Shown here piece by piece: positions 18,099-27,411 of a stretch of 64,000 nucleotides of DNA. Location of the stretch: contig JAEWBS010000012.1 in NCBI GenBank assembly GCA_023391005.1, positions 6,088-70,087 on the forward strand. The letters are read 5' to 3'. The stretch's first letter is position 1. Each line of letters opens with the position of its first letter. The notes below the pieces were generated by a model. It saw only the letters and a program-made list of their open reading frames with translations. It made no database searches and was not told where the DNA came from. The stretch is from Bacillota bacterium. Its GTDB lineage: Bacteria; Bacillota; Clostridia; Oscillospirales; Ruminococcaceae. The position numbers and the translations under genes were made by a program.

Positions 18099-19295
18099 AT
18101 GCGTGTGACCATTGCAGGCTATGGCACAGGGGCCGGGGACTGCCTGCCTGAGACACAACGGGTATTGAATGCCGCCGGGCTGGTGCTCGGTGCACCGCGC
18201 CTGCTTGAACGTGCGGGCGTCGCCCCGCCGCGCGGTGTCGCCGCTGTCAGTGCCTCGGAGCTTGCCGTCGCCATCAATGCCGCACAGGCCGATTCGGTCT
18301 GTGTGCTCATGAGCGGCGACAGTGGCTTTTACAGCGGTACCCGGCTGCTGCTGCCGCTGCTGACCGGGCATGAGGTGTTGGTGCTGCCGGGTATCTCGAG
18401 CGTGCAGGCACTCAGCGCGGCGCTGCAAATGCCGTGGCAAGGCTGGCGGCTCTGCTCGGCGCATGGGATCGACTGCAATGTGGCACATGAGGTCTCTCGC
18501 CACGCCGAGTGCTTTTTTCTCACCGGCGGTGAACAGACGCCCGACGCGCTGTGCCAAACACTTACCGACTGCGGCTTCGGCACGCTAAACGCCTTTGTCG
18601 GCTCGGATTTAGGCAGCGTCGACCAGCGGCTCGCAAAAGGCACTGTTGCGGAATTGGCGCGGCGGCGGTTTTCACCGCTTTCAGTGTTGCTGGTGCAAAA
18701 CCCTGCGCCGAGAAAACGGGTGGGCTTCGGCCTGCCCGATACGGCGTTTGTGCGCGGCAATATCCCGATGACCAAAAGCGAGGCGCGGGTTGTTGCGCTC
18801 TCAAAGCTGCGTCTTAGCAGTAGCGACATCGTGTTCGACATCGGGGCGGGCACCGGCTCGGTCGCGGTTGAAGCGGCGATGCTGCTCGACACCGGGCGGG
18901 TGTACGCCATTGAGCAAAAGGCCGAGGGCTGCCGTCTGATCACCGAAAACGCTCAAAAGCTCGGCGCGTTTAATCTGACCTGTATCGAGGGCGTTGCGCC
19001 GGATGCGCTTCGACCGTTGCCCGCGCCCGACGCGGCCTTTATCGGTGGCAGCGGTGGCAGGCTGCGCGAGATCGCCGCGCTGCTGTTGGATAAAAATCCG
19101 CAGGTGTGCCTTGTGGTCGCCGCCGTCACGCTTGAGACGATCGCCGAAGCGGTCGGCCTTTTCAATGAACTGAATTTGCCAAACACCGAAACGGTGCAGG
19201 TGGCGGTCAGCCGCGCCGAGCCGCTGGGGCGGTATCATCTGATGGCGGCGCAAAATCCGGTTTATATGATCAGCGGGGGTGGCGGCTATGACTAA
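18099..19295 (+). CDS. cbiET: CbiET fusion: cobalt-precorrin-7 C5-methyltransferase and C15-methyltransferase (decarboxylating)
   Basis: 398 aa; ATG 18099 with AAAGGAGGA upstream. Residues 1-~205 are the CbiE tetrapyrrole methylase (VCVLMSGDSGFYSGTRLL; VLPGISSVQALSAAL). Residues ~215-398 are the CbiT Rossmann methylase (PMTKSEARVVALSKL; DIGAGTGSVAVEAAML; AFIGGSGGRLREI). The fusion adds methyls at C5 and C15 and decarboxylates ring C. It overlaps cbiA by eight bases. Confidence 0.95.
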   Translation: MRVTIAGYGTGAGDCLPETQRVLNAAGLVLGAPRLLERAGVAPPRGVAAVSASELAVAINAAQADSVCVLMSGDSGFYSGTRLLLPLLTGHEVLVLPGISSVQALSAALQMPWQGWRLCSAHGIDCNVAHEVSRHAECFFLTGGEQTPDALCQTLTDCGFGTLNAFVGSDLGSVDQRLAKGTVAELARRRFSPLSVLLVQNPAPRKRVGFGLPDTAFVRGNIPMTKSEARVVALSKLRLSSSDIVFDIGAGTGSVAVEAAMLLDTGRVYAIEQKAEGCRLITENAQKLGAFNLTCIEGVAPDALRPLPAPDAAFIGGSGGRLREIAALLLDKNPQVCLVVAAVTLETIAEAVGLFNELNLPNTETVQVAVSRAEPLGRYHLMAAQNPVYMISGGGGYD

Positions 19296-20676
19296 AGCGC
19301 TGCCGCGCCTGCTGTTGGCGGCTCCTTCAAGCGGGCAGGGCAAAACGACGCTAACGCTGGCGCTGTTGCGGGCCTTTCAACTGGCGGGCCAGAAACCGGT
19401 TGCCTTTAAAAGCGGTCCTGATTACATCGATCCGATGTTCCATCGCCGGGTGCTGGGGCTGCCGAGCTATAACCTCGATCTCTTTCTTTCCGACGCGCCG
19501 ACGGTGCGCCGTCTTTTAGCCCAAGCCGATGGCGGCGATGTAGCTTTGATCGAGGGTGCGATGGGCTATTACGACGGCGTCGGTACGACCGACGCGGCCA
19601 GCGCTTGGGCGCTTGCGCGCGCGACCGAAACGCCGGCTGTTCTGCTGCTGTCGGCCAAGGGCGCGGCGTTGTCGCTGGCGGCGACGGTGCGCGGCTTTGA
19701 CAGCCTGCGTCACCCCTCGCAGCTTGAGGGCGTTATTTTAAACCGCTGTACGCAGGCGCTCTATGACCGCGTGGCGCCCATCATCACGCAAGAGACCGGC
19801 CTGCCGGTGCTCGGCTTTTTGCCCGAGCTGCCTGAATGTACGCTGCAAAGCCGACATCTCGGGCTGGTGACGGTGGATGAGCTCTCCGATCTATCGCAAA
19901 AGCTTGATCGCCTCGGTGAAGCCGCGCTGCGGCACATCGACTTGCAGGCACTTTTACGGTTGGCGCAGAACGCGCCTCTGTTGGAATTTACGCCGCAGGT
20001 TCTTGCACCGCAGATCGGCACACCGCTGTCGCGCCGAATACGGCTGGCCGTCGCGCATGACGACGCCTTCTGCTTTTATTACAGCGAGACGCTCGCGCTA
20101 TTTGAGGCGCTCGGCGCCGAGTTGGCGTTCTTCTCGCCGCTAAACGATGAGCGCCTCCCGCCCGATATACAGGCACTCTATCTTGGCGGGGGCTATCCCG
20201 AGCTGCACGCCAAACAACTTTCGCAAAACAGCACCATGCTTTGCGATATCCGCAACGCGGTTGAGAGTGGTTTGCCCTGCTTGGCCGAATGCGGCGGGTT
20301 TTTATATCTGCATGAACAATTGCAGGATGACAAGGGCGACTTTTACCCGATGGCGGGCGTTGTTGCGGCAACGGCGACACGCGGTGTCCGGCTCGGGAAT
20401 TTTGGCTATATCACACTGACGGCGCGGCGGTCTAATCTTTTGTGCCGCGCGGGCGAGGCGCTTTGCGCGCATGAATTCCACTATTGGCAGAGCAACGGCT
20501 GCGGCGATGGGTTCAGGGCGCAAAAGCCCGACGGCCGCGCGTGGGACGCCGTGCATGCCACGCCGAGTCTGTTCGCGGGTTTCCCCCATCTTTATTTGCA
20601 AGGGAACATCCCGGCGGCCAAAAACTTTTTAGCCGCCGCGGTTGCTTATGGCCGATCAACTTCAAAAACACCCTAG
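19288..20676 (+). CDS. cbiA: Cobyrinate a,c-diamide synthase CbiA
   Basis: 462 aa from ATG 19288 (ORF open from 19279), overlapping the cbiET stop. The N-terminal P-loop (LLAAPSSGQGKTTLTLALL) and VAFKSGPDYIDPMFH define the ATP-dependent synthase half. The C-terminal glutamine-amidotransferase domain has LYLGGGYPELHAKQL and the nucleophile segment CLAECGGFLYLHEQL (near residue 335). It amidates the a and c side chains of cob(II)yrinate. Confidence 0.95.
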   Translation: MTKALPRLLLAAPSSGQGKTTLTLALLRAFQLAGQKPVAFKSGPDYIDPMFHRRVLGLPSYNLDLFLSDAPTVRRLLAQADGGDVALIEGAMGYYDGVGTTDAASAWALARATETPAVLLLSAKGAALSLAATVRGFDSLRHPSQLEGVILNRCTQALYDRVAPIITQETGLPVLGFLPELPECTLQSRHLGLVTVDELSDLSQKLDRLGEAALRHIDLQALLRLAQNAPLLEFTPQVLAPQIGTPLSRRIRLAVAHDDAFCFYYSETLALFEALGAELAFFSPLNDERLPPDIQALYLGGGYPELHAKQLSQNSTMLCDIRNAVESGLPCLAECGGFLYLHEQLQDDKGDFYPMAGVVAATATRGVRLGNFGYITLTARRSNLLCRAGEALCAHEFHYWQSNGCGDGFRAQKPDGRAWDAVHATPSLFAGFPHLYLQGNIPAAKNFLAAAVAYGRSTSKTP

Positions 20677-20909
20677 CAATTTTCGGAATATTTTACGTGG
20701 GTCAGGGCGACGCGGCGGGCTGACGCCTGAAGAGGACAGCGCGGTCGTGCGGAACATATCGCGGTTGAGCTTATTATTAAGATACGTAAGGTCTCCTTTA
20801 AGTTCGACCGTATGCAAGCAAGACGATAGTATTAATTGCGTGATAAGCCACACTGCTGTAGCCTAAAGACCGGGCGGTTTGACCGTTAATCGACTATATG
20901 GAGAAGGAT
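20677..20909. other. Short intergenic region before cobT
   Basis: 233 bp without a convincing open frame. I looked for a cobalamin riboswitch core here and saw none. A new transcript may begin here for cobT-cobD, but no good promoter is evident. Confidence 0.4.
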
Positions 20910-21995
20910 ATGGATTTTCAGGAACTGAACCGACAGATTAAGCCCCCCGACCCCGCTGCGGCGCAGCTTTGCCGCGCGCGCTGGAATGCGATCGCAAAGC
21001 CGATCGGCAGCCTTGGCTTGCTTGAGGAGGCCGTAATTAAAATCGCGGCGCTCACCGGCGATGCGCTGCCCGATATTCGGCGCCGCGCGGTGCTGGTGCT
21101 CTGCGCCGACAACGGCGTGGTGGCCGAGGGGGTCACCCAGACCGGCAGCGAGATCACGGCGCTGGTGGCTGAAAATATCGCCAACGGGCACGCCTGCATC
21201 CGCTATATGGCCAAGCGGGCGGATATGGAGGTCTTTACGGTCGATATGGGGATGAACCGTTCGTCCGACTGCAAGGGTATTCTCGACTACGCCGTCTCGC
21301 GCGGTACGAAGAACCTTGCCAAAGAGGCCGCCATGACGGCGCAGCAGGCCGAGCAGGCCATCCGGCGCGGCATGGAGCTGGTACGCCGCTGCCAGCAGCA
21401 GGGCTATCAACTGCTGGCGACCGGTGAGATGGGCATCGGCAACACGACAACGGCCAGCGCCGTCTCGGCTGTGCTGCTCGGCAAGACGGTGACCAAGGTG
21501 ACCGGGCGCGGGGCGGGCTTGAGCGATCAGGCCATGCGCAAAAAAATTCGGGTGATTCAATCGGCGGTCCGATTGCACGCGCCCGACGCGGGTGATCCGT
21601 TCGATGTGCTGCAAAAGCTGGGCGGACTGGATATCGCGGGACTGACCGGCGTTTTCTTGGGCGGCGCGCTTTACCGCGTACCGGTGCTGATCGACGGCTT
21701 TATCAGCGCGACGGCGGCCTTGTTGGCCGCGCGGCTCTGCCCCGGTTCGGTGCAGGCGATGATCGCGACACACGTTTCCTCCGAGCCCGCCGCCGCGATG
21801 CTGCTGGCGGCCCTCGGCCTCGAGCCGATGATCACCGCCGGACTGCACCTCGGCGAGGGCACGGGCGCTGTCTGCGCCGTGCCGATGCTCGATATGGCGC
21901 TGGAGGTCTATAAAAACATGGCGACCTTTGAGCAGATCGGCATGGCGGCCTATGAGGCGCCCGCCGAAACTATTGAAGGCGTCGTGACGGTATGA
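20910..21995 (+). CDS. cobT: Nicotinate-nucleotide--dimethylbenzimidazole phosphoribosyltransferase CobT
   Basis: 361 aa from ATG 20910, preceded by GGAGAAGG; an in-frame ATG at 20898 overlaps that site. Motifs: TKPIGSLG-like segment IAKPIGSLGLLEEA (near residue 30), LCADNGVVAEGVTQT (near 68), GEMGIGNTTTASAV (near 170) and LHLGEGTGAV (near 315), which holds the catalytic Glu. It makes alpha-ribazole phosphate for the lower ligand. It shares an ATGA overlap with cobU. Confidence 0.95.
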   Translation: MDFQELNRQIKPPDPAAAQLCRARWNAIAKPIGSLGLLEEAVIKIAALTGDALPDIRRRAVLVLCADNGVVAEGVTQTGSEITALVAENIANGHACIRYMAKRADMEVFTVDMGMNRSSDCKGILDYAVSRGTKNLAKEAAMTAQQAEQAIRRGMELVRRCQQQGYQLLATGEMGIGNTTTASAVSAVLLGKTVTKVTGRGAGLSDQAMRKKIRVIQSAVRLHAPDAGDPFDVLQKLGGLDIAGLTGVFLGGALYRVPVLIDGFISATAALLAARLCPGSVQAMIATHVSSEPAAAMLLAALGLEPMITAGLHLGEGTGAVCAVPMLDMALEVYKNMATFEQIGMAAYEAPAETIEGVVTV

Positions 21996-22519
21996 CGGCG
22001 CTGATCATCGGCGGCGCCGCGAGCGGCAAGAGTGAATACGCCGAATCGCTGCTTGAGGGCGCCGAAAATAAGCTTTATATCGCAACGATGCAGCCCTTTG
22101 GGGATGATGCGTCGGCGCGCATCGCGCGGCACCGCACCTTGCGCGCGTCAAAGGGGTTTAAAACGCTCGAGCGGTTTACCGCGTTGGGCGCGATGACCGA
22201 CGCCGAACTGCCCGAGGGCTGCGCGGTGCTGCTCGAGTGTCTGGGCAATCTCGCGGCCAATGAGTTGTTTGCGCCGCAGGGGGCCGGGGAGAAGGCTGAG
22301 ATAGCGATCTTAGACGGCATCGCACATCTCATGCATCGCAGCCGCCATCTGGTTGTGGTCACCAACGACATCTTTGCCGACGGTGTGACCTATGACGCTG
22401 AGACCACGCGCTATCTTAGTCTGTTGGGCCGCTGCAACGCGCAGATTGCGGCCCGCTTTGACCGTGTGGTTGAGGTGGTATGCGGCATTCCGATTCTGTT
22501 AAAGGGGGGGAGCGTATGA
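21992..22519 (+). CDS. cobU: Adenosylcobinamide kinase / guanylyltransferase CobU
   Basis: 175 aa; ATGA overlaps at both ends. The P-loop is IIGGAASGKSEYAESLL. YIATMQPFGDDASARIARH (near residue 28) holds the family's RIARH histidine, where GMP attaches. The usual TNEVG segment reads TNDIFADGVTYDAETTRYL here, a departure shared with other Clostridial CobU proteins. It phosphorylates and guanylylates adenosylcobinamide. A second short CobU-like protein is encoded two genes on. Confidence 0.92.
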   Translation: MTALIIGGAASGKSEYAESLLEGAENKLYIATMQPFGDDASARIARHRTLRASKGFKTLERFTALGAMTDAELPEGCAVLLECLGNLAANELFAPQGAGEKAEIAILDGIAHLMHRSRHLVVVTNDIFADGVTYDAETTRYLSLLGRCNAQIAARFDRVVEVVCGIPILLKGGSV

Positions 22520-23289
22520 CAGTTTTGCGGTCCATCGCGCTGGCTTTTGCGATGTTTTCGCGCCTGCCCGCCCCCCGCGTGGAATGGAGCGCAAAAAACA
22601 TGCGCTATATGATGGCGGGCTTTCCGCTCGTAGGCGCGGCGGTCGGGCTGCTGCTGTTCGGCTGGGCTGCTTTGAGCCGCTGGCTCGAACTTGGCGCGGT
22701 GCTCACAGCCTGTGGACTGACGCTGATTCCCGTCGCCGTGACGGGTGGCATCCACCTCGACGGCTTTTGTGACACGGTCGACGCGATGGCCAGCCACGCC
22801 GAGCCCGTGCGCAAGTGTGAAATTTTGAAGGACCCCCACATGGGCGCGTTTGCCGCCATCGGGCTGGTAGCCTATTTTATGCTTTATGTTTCGCTTTCTT
22901 ATACATTGATACTGTCCCGTTCCGCGCTGCTGCTGCTTTGCTGCGTGCCGGTTTTAAGCCGCGTGTTTAGCGCCATCTCGGTGGTTTTTCTGCCCGGCAC
23001 AGGCGAGTCGGGCACGCTAAGCAGCTTTCATGAAGCTGCTGATAAGCGGGTGGTATGGATCGTGCTGCTGGCGATGTTGGCGTTTTGCACAGCGGTAATG
23101 TTGGAAATCTCGCTGCTCGGCGGCGGTCTGATGCTGTTAGCGGCATCAAGCTGCTTTTGGCGGCTCGCGCAGATGGCAAAACGGGAATTCGGCGGCATGC
23201 GGGGCGATTTGGCGGGCTGGTTTTTGCAGTGCTGCGAGCTGTCCTGCTTAGTCGCGCTGGTAATAAGCCAAAAGGGGGGCTGGCTGTGA
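22516..23289 (+). CDS. cobS: Adenosylcobinamide-GDP ribazoletransferase (cobalamin synthase) CobS
   Basis: 257 aa from ATG 22516 in an ATGA overlap with cobU, GGGGGGAG upstream. It is a polytopic membrane protein. The signature GGIHLDGFCDTVDAMAS (near residue 75) carries the metal-binding acidic residues, and LKDPHMGAFAAIGLV follows. It joins adenosylcobinamide-GDP and alpha-ribazole at the membrane. It overlaps the next gene through GTGA. Confidence 0.94.
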   Translation: MTVLRSIALAFAMFSRLPAPRVEWSAKNMRYMMAGFPLVGAAVGLLLFGWAALSRWLELGAVLTACGLTLIPVAVTGGIHLDGFCDTVDAMASHAEPVRKCEILKDPHMGAFAAIGLVAYFMLYVSLSYTLILSRSALLLLCCVPVLSRVFSAISVVFLPGTGESGTLSSFHEAADKRVVWIVLLAMLAFCTAVMLEISLLGGGLMLLAASSCFWRLAQMAKREFGGMRGDLAGWFLQCCELSCLVALVISQKGGWL

Positions 23290-23630
23290 TCTTGATCATC
23301 GGCGGTGCGCATTGCGGCAAGCGCGGTTATGCCGCCGCCCAATTCGGATACGATCTTAAGCAGATGTCCAATCAGCTCGACGCCGCGCCGGTGCTCTACG
23401 ACCTTCAGGCGTTGCTTAAAGTGAATCCTGATTATGAAGCGTTGCTGCCGGTGCTTTTGCAAAAGCAGGTTGTGATCTGCAATGAAGTGGGCTGCGGCGT
23501 TGTGCCGATCAACGACGCCGAGCGGGTGTGGCGCGAGACGGTGGGCCGGGCTTGCTGTGCGTTGGCTCAGCGCGCCGAAAAGGTCATCCGGGTACAATGC
23601 GGTATCGGCACCGTCATCAAAGGGGGATGA
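23286..23630 (+). CDS. Short CobU-like protein (114 aa)
   Basis: Starts at GTG 23286, overlapping the cobS stop. It looks like CobU with its middle removed. The N-terminus ILIIGGAHCGKRGYAA has the P-loop frame but Arg instead of Ser/Thr after GK. The C-terminus VICNEVGCGVVPINDAERVW matches the TNEVGxGIVP region of full CobU. The GMP-accepting RxxRH region is absent, so guanylyltransferase activity is unlikely. It could be a regulatory subunit or a decayed paralogue. The intact frame and tight coupling argue for a retained role. Confidence 0.75.
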   Translation: MILIIGGAHCGKRGYAAAQFGYDLKQMSNQLDAAPVLYDLQALLKVNPDYEALLPVLLQKQVVICNEVGCGVVPINDAERVWRETVGRACCALAQRAEKVIRVQCGIGTVIKGG

Positions 23631-23636
23631 GTGCAA

Positions 23637-24617
23637 ATGACTGTTTTGGCGGCAATTCTGATTGGCTTTGCGCTCGACTGGCTCTTTGGCGACCCGGCCT
23701 GCATCCCGCATCTGGTGGTGGGTATCGGCAAGATGATTTCCCGCTTTGAAAAAGGGCTGCGCAAAGCATTCTTAAAAACGCCCAGCGGCGAATTGTCGGC
23801 GGGGGCGGTGCTGGCGGTCAGTGTTCCGTTCATCTCGTTTGGGCTTTGCGCACTGGCTCTGTGGCTGGCGGGGTTGGTTCATCCGGCGGCACGGCTGGTG
23901 TTGGCGGCGCTTATTTGCTGGCAGTGCCTCGCGGCCCGGTCGCTGGCGCAGGCGGGGCGGCAGGTGGAACGCGCGCTGGCGTCTCCTGATATTGACGACG
24001 CGCGCCGTGCCGTGGCACAAGTGGTCGGGCGGGATACCGCCGCGCTTGACCGCGCGGGCATTATCCGCGCGGCGGTTGAGACGGTGGCCGAAAACACCTG
24101 CGACGGCGTGGTTGCGCCGCTGTTCTGGCTGGCGGTCGGCGGTGTGCCGCTCGGTGTTTTTTATAAGGCCGTCAATACACTCGACAGCATGGTGGGCTAT
24201 AAAAACACGCGGTATCTTTATTTTGGCCGCGCCTCGGCACGGCTTGACGATGGTATGAACTACCTGCCCGCGCGCCTTTCGGCACTGCTTCTGATCGCGT
24301 CGGCATGGATATGCGGCTTTGACGCTAAAAACGCGTGGCGGATTTTTAAGCGCGACCGCTATAACCACAAAAGCCCCAACTCGGCGCAGAGCGAATCGGC
24401 CTGCGCGGGGGCGTTGGGTATTCAGCTTGGCGGCGACGCGGTCTATTTTGGAAATCGCGTGCAAAAACCGACGATCGGCGACGCGCTGCGCGCCTGTGAG
24501 CCGCAGGATATTCTGCACGCGAACCGGCTAATGCTCTGCACATCGGTGATGGGGTTGTTGACCGTGCTATTGATAAGGGGGATTTTGCTCATATGGCCGA
24601 TTTTGACGGCACATTAA
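23637..24617 (+). CDS. cbiB: Adenosylcobinamide-phosphate synthase CbiB
   Basis: 326 aa from ATG 23637, 10 nt after AAAGGGGG; a GTG at 23631 is too close. A multi-pass membrane protein with LDWLFGDPACIPHLVVGIG at the N-terminus, TVAENTCDGVVAPLFWLAV (near residue 145), MVGYKNTRYLYFGRASARLDD (first half MVGYKNTRYL) and HKSPNSAQSESACAGAL (near 245). It attaches the aminopropanol phosphate arm to adenosylcobyric acid. It overlaps the next gene by 25 bp. Confidence 0.94.
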   Translation: MTVLAAILIGFALDWLFGDPACIPHLVVGIGKMISRFEKGLRKAFLKTPSGELSAGAVLAVSVPFISFGLCALALWLAGLVHPAARLVLAALICWQCLAARSLAQAGRQVERALASPDIDDARRAVAQVVGRDTAALDRAGIIRAAVETVAENTCDGVVAPLFWLAVGGVPLGVFYKAVNTLDSMVGYKNTRYLYFGRASARLDDGMNYLPARLSALLLIASAWICGFDAKNAWRIFKRDRYNHKSPNSAQSESACAGALGIQLGGDAVYFGNRVQKPTIGDALRACEPQDILHANRLMLCTSVMGLLTVLLIRGILLIWPILTAH

Positions 24618-25660
24618 TACACGGCGGCGACGCGCGCGGCTTTTTGGCGCGTTACGGGAAGATGCCGCTCGACTTTTCGGCTAATGTCAATCCGCTCGGG
24701 GCACCGCAGGCGGTACACGATGCCCTTTGTCACGCAGCGCAGGATGTTGACCGCTACCCCGACCCGCTCTGCCGCGACCTGCGTAATGCGATTGCGCAAA
24801 GCGAGGGCGTGATGCCTGAGCAGGTATTCTGTGCGGCGGGCGCTGCGGAGATTATTTACCGTCTCGCGGCGGCGCTAAAGCCCAAGCGGGCGCTGATACC
24901 GGCGCCGACCTTTTCGGAATATGCGCTGGCGCTGGCCGGGCAGGGGTGCGAGGTTGAGCGGCATTGGCTGAGAGATGAGGACAACTTTGCCTTGACCCCG
25001 GCGATTTTACCCCAGCTGCGGGCCGGTATCGACCTCGTGTTTTTATGTAATCCCAACAACCCGACCGGCAGTGTCGTCGACTCCGATCTGATGGCGGAAA
25101 TTTTAAAGCGCTGCGCCGCGCATCATATCCGATTGGTGGTGGATGAATGCTTTCTGGGCTTTACGCCGCAGCCCGAAGCGCACACGCTAACTCCGATACT
25201 GGCGCAATATCAAAATCTGCTGCTGCTAAAGGCGTTTACCAAGCTTTACGGCATGGCGGGGGTACGGCTCGGCTACTGCCTGAGCGGCGATCTTGCGCTG
25301 TTGCAGCGGCTTTATGAAGCGGGGCCGCCGTGGAACGTCTCGTCGCTGGCACAGCAGGCGGGCATTGCGGCGCTGGGCGCGCGCGATTATCTCGACGAAA
25401 GCCGCGCCATTGTCGCCGCCCAACGGCCCCGCCTGTGCGCCGTGCTGGGGGCGCTGGGCCTGCGCGTCATCCCGGGTGAGGCCAATTACGTTTTATTTTT
25501 CAGCGCCACGCCGCGGCTGGTTGAAAAGCTGTGCGAACAGGGTGTTCTGATCCGTGACTGCGCGAACTTTGAGGGTCTGGGCGACGGCTGGTACCGTACA
25601 GCGGTGCGTACACCTTCTGAAAACGACCGGCTGCTCGCGGCGCTTAAAGTCTGTTTATAA
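24593..25660 (+). CDS. cobD: Threonine-phosphate decarboxylase CobD (PLP aminotransferase fold)
   Basis: 355 aa; ATG 24593 with AAGGGGG upstream, inside the end of cbiB. The start HGGDARGFLARYGKMPLDF and LDFSANVNPLG are typical of CobD. PLP-fold motifs are FLCNPNNPTGSV (near residue 155) and LLLKAFTKLYGMAGVRLGY (near 215), whose Lys binds PLP. It makes (R)-1-amino-2-propanol phosphate for CbiB. Confidence 0.9.
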   Translation: MADFDGTLIHGGDARGFLARYGKMPLDFSANVNPLGAPQAVHDALCHAAQDVDRYPDPLCRDLRNAIAQSEGVMPEQVFCAAGAAEIIYRLAAALKPKRALIPAPTFSEYALALAGQGCEVERHWLRDEDNFALTPAILPQLRAGIDLVFLCNPNNPTGSVVDSDLMAEILKRCAAHHIRLVVDECFLGFTPQPEAHTLTPILAQYQNLLLLKAFTKLYGMAGVRLGYCLSGDLALLQRLYEAGPPWNVSSLAQQAGIAALGARDYLDESRAIVAAQRPRLCAVLGALGLRVIPGEANYVLFFSATPRLVEKLCEQGVLIRDCANFEGLGDGWYRTAVRTPSENDRLLAALKVCL

Positions 25661-25708
25661 GCCGCTGACGCCCGGTGCTGACGACATTTTTCGGCCGATA
25701 AGCGGAAT

Positions 25709-25844
25709 TTTCGCTAAGGCGCGCGTTGTGGCGAAGCGTGCCGTATGATGGCGCTTGTTGTCGGCATTGATGGACAAGCCTGCCGCAGGCAACAGAATCC
25801 GACACGTAAACAGCGGGTTCGCCACGGCGCGCGCCCTAGCGAAA
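25709..25844. repeat. Palindromic element of ~136 bp between cobD and cbiP
   Basis: A 27-nt left arm (25709-25735, beginning TTTCGCTAAGGCGCGCG) is the reverse complement of the right arm (25818-25844) apart from four positions. Inside it lie GTTGTCGG/CCGACAC and a small hairpin GCCTG-CCG-CAGGC. The whole could fold as a branched cruciform or RNA structure. It resembles a MITE or REP-like unit. No coding frame is supported. Confidence 0.75.
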
Positions 25845-25911
25845 GATCGCGTATTATAGCGTTTACCGTCGACTCCGGCATGAACCAAAGACAATTTACG
25901 GAGGGGATATC

Positions 25912-27411
25912 ATGAAAAAAGCACGATCCATTATGGTGCAGGGGACGATGTCCAACGCGGGCAAAAGCCTTGTCGCGGCGGGCCTTTGCCGCGTTTTTAT
26001 GCAGGACGGCTACCGCGTCGCCCCTTTTAAAAGCCAGAATATGGCGCTCAACAGCTTTGTAACGCTCGACGGGCTTGAAATGGGACGCGCGCAGGTGACA
26101 CAGGCGCAGGCGGCGGGACTCGAGCCGGATGTTCGCATGAACCCGATCTTGCTCAAGCCCACGACCGACGTAGGCAGTCAGGTGATTCTGCACGGCGAAG
26201 TGGTCGGCAACATGACGGCGACGGAATATTTTAAGTATAAACGCACGCTGCGCCCCGAGGTGAAAAAAGCCTACGATTCGCTGGCCGCCGAGCAGGATAT
26301 CATCGTTATAGAGGGGGCGGGCAGTCCGGCGGAGATCAACTTGAAATCGGAGGATATCGTCAACATGGGCATGGCGCAGATGGCAAACGCGCCGGTGCTG
26401 CTGGTGGCGGATATCGACCGGGGCGGCGTGTTTGCGAGCATCTACGGCACCGTTGCGCTACTGGAACCCGAAGAGCGCAGCCGCATCAAGGGGATTATTA
26501 TCAACAAATTTCGGGGCGATAAGGCGATCTTGCAGTCGGGTATCGACATGATCACCGAGTTGACCCACATCCCGGTGCTGGGCGTACTGCCCTATTTAAA
26601 CATCGATATTGAGGATGAGGACAGCCTGACAGACCGCTTCTGCCGCGCGCCGGGCGAGCGCTGCCCGCTGGATATCGCGGTTGTGCGGCTGCCGCGCATC
26701 TCAAACTTTACCGATTTTGACGCGCTGGCGCGCCACCCCTCGGTGGGGCTGCGCTATGTCGGTGCGGTGTCCGAGCTGGGTAACCCCGATCTTGTCATTC
26801 TGCCCGGCAGCAAAAGCACGATGGCCGACCTGTTGTGGCTGCGACAGAACGGGCTTGAGGCGGCGATCAAAAAACGGGCGGCCGCCGGCACGCCGGTGGT
26901 GGGCGTCTGCGGCGGCTATCAGATGCTGGGCGAGCTGCTCAAAGACCCTTACAATGTCGAGGGCGGCGGCGAGCTGCGCGGCATGGGGCTTTTAAACACC
27001 GAAACGGTATTTTCTCCCGAGAAGATACGCACCCGCGTCAGCGGCAAGGTCAACACGCTGACCGGCGCGCTCGCGCCACTCTCTAACGCCGAGCTGTTCG
27101 GGTATGAAATCCACATGGGCAACACAGCGCTGCGCGGCGGCACCCGGCCCTTTGCGGTGCTTGAGGGCGGCCTCGCCGATGGCGCATTCTATGAGCATAT
27201 CTTCGGTAGCTATGTGCACGGGCTGTTTGACGGCGCGCTGGGCCATGCGCTGGTCAATCTGCTGCTGACGCGCAAGGGTTTTTGCACTGAAGAGGTACAG
27301 CCGATCAGTGCCGCCCAGCATCGGGAGCAGCAGTTCGATTTACTGGCCGCAGCGATTCGGGAGAGCTTTGATATGGCGGTCATCTATAAAATCCTCGGGG
27401 AGGGCGCTTGA
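25912..27411 (+). CDS. cbiP: Cobyric acid synthase CbiP (CobQ)
   Basis: 499 aa; ATG 25912 with GGAGGGG upstream. The N-terminal synthase domain has MVQGTMSNAGKSLVAAGLCR and PFKSQNMALNS. The glutamine-amidotransferase domain has the nucleophile VVGVCGGYQMLGELL (near residue 325) and GYEIHMGNT. It amidates side chains b, d, e and g. cobO begins directly after its stop codon. Confidence 0.95.
   Translation: MKKARSIMVQGTMSNAGKSLVAAGLCRVFMQDGYRVAPFKSQNMALNSFVTLDGLEMGRAQVTQAQAAGLEPDVRMNPILLKPTTDVGSQVILHGEVVGNMTATEYFKYKRTLRPEVKKAYDSLAAEQDIIVIEGAGSPAEINLKSEDIVNMGMAQMANAPVLLVADIDRGGVFASIYGTVALLEPEERSRIKGIIINKFRGDKAILQSGIDMITELTHIPVLGVLPYLNIDIEDEDSLTDRFCRAPGERCPLDIAVVRLPRISNFTDFDALARHPSVGLRYVGAVSELGNPDLVILPGSKSTMADLLWLRQNGLEAAIKKRAAAGTPVVGVCGGYQMLGELLKDPYNVEGGGELRGMGLLNTETVFSPEKIRTRVSGKVNTLTGALAPLSNAELFGYEIHMGNTALRGGTRPFAVLEGGLADGAFYEHIFGSYVHGLFDGALGHALVNLLLTRKGFCTEEVQPISAAQHREQQFDLLAAAIRESFDMAVIYKILGEGA

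Noticed and set aside
20677..20909. Cobalamin riboswitch before cobT
   Set aside because: No B12-box or matching core was found by eye; the gap is also rather short.
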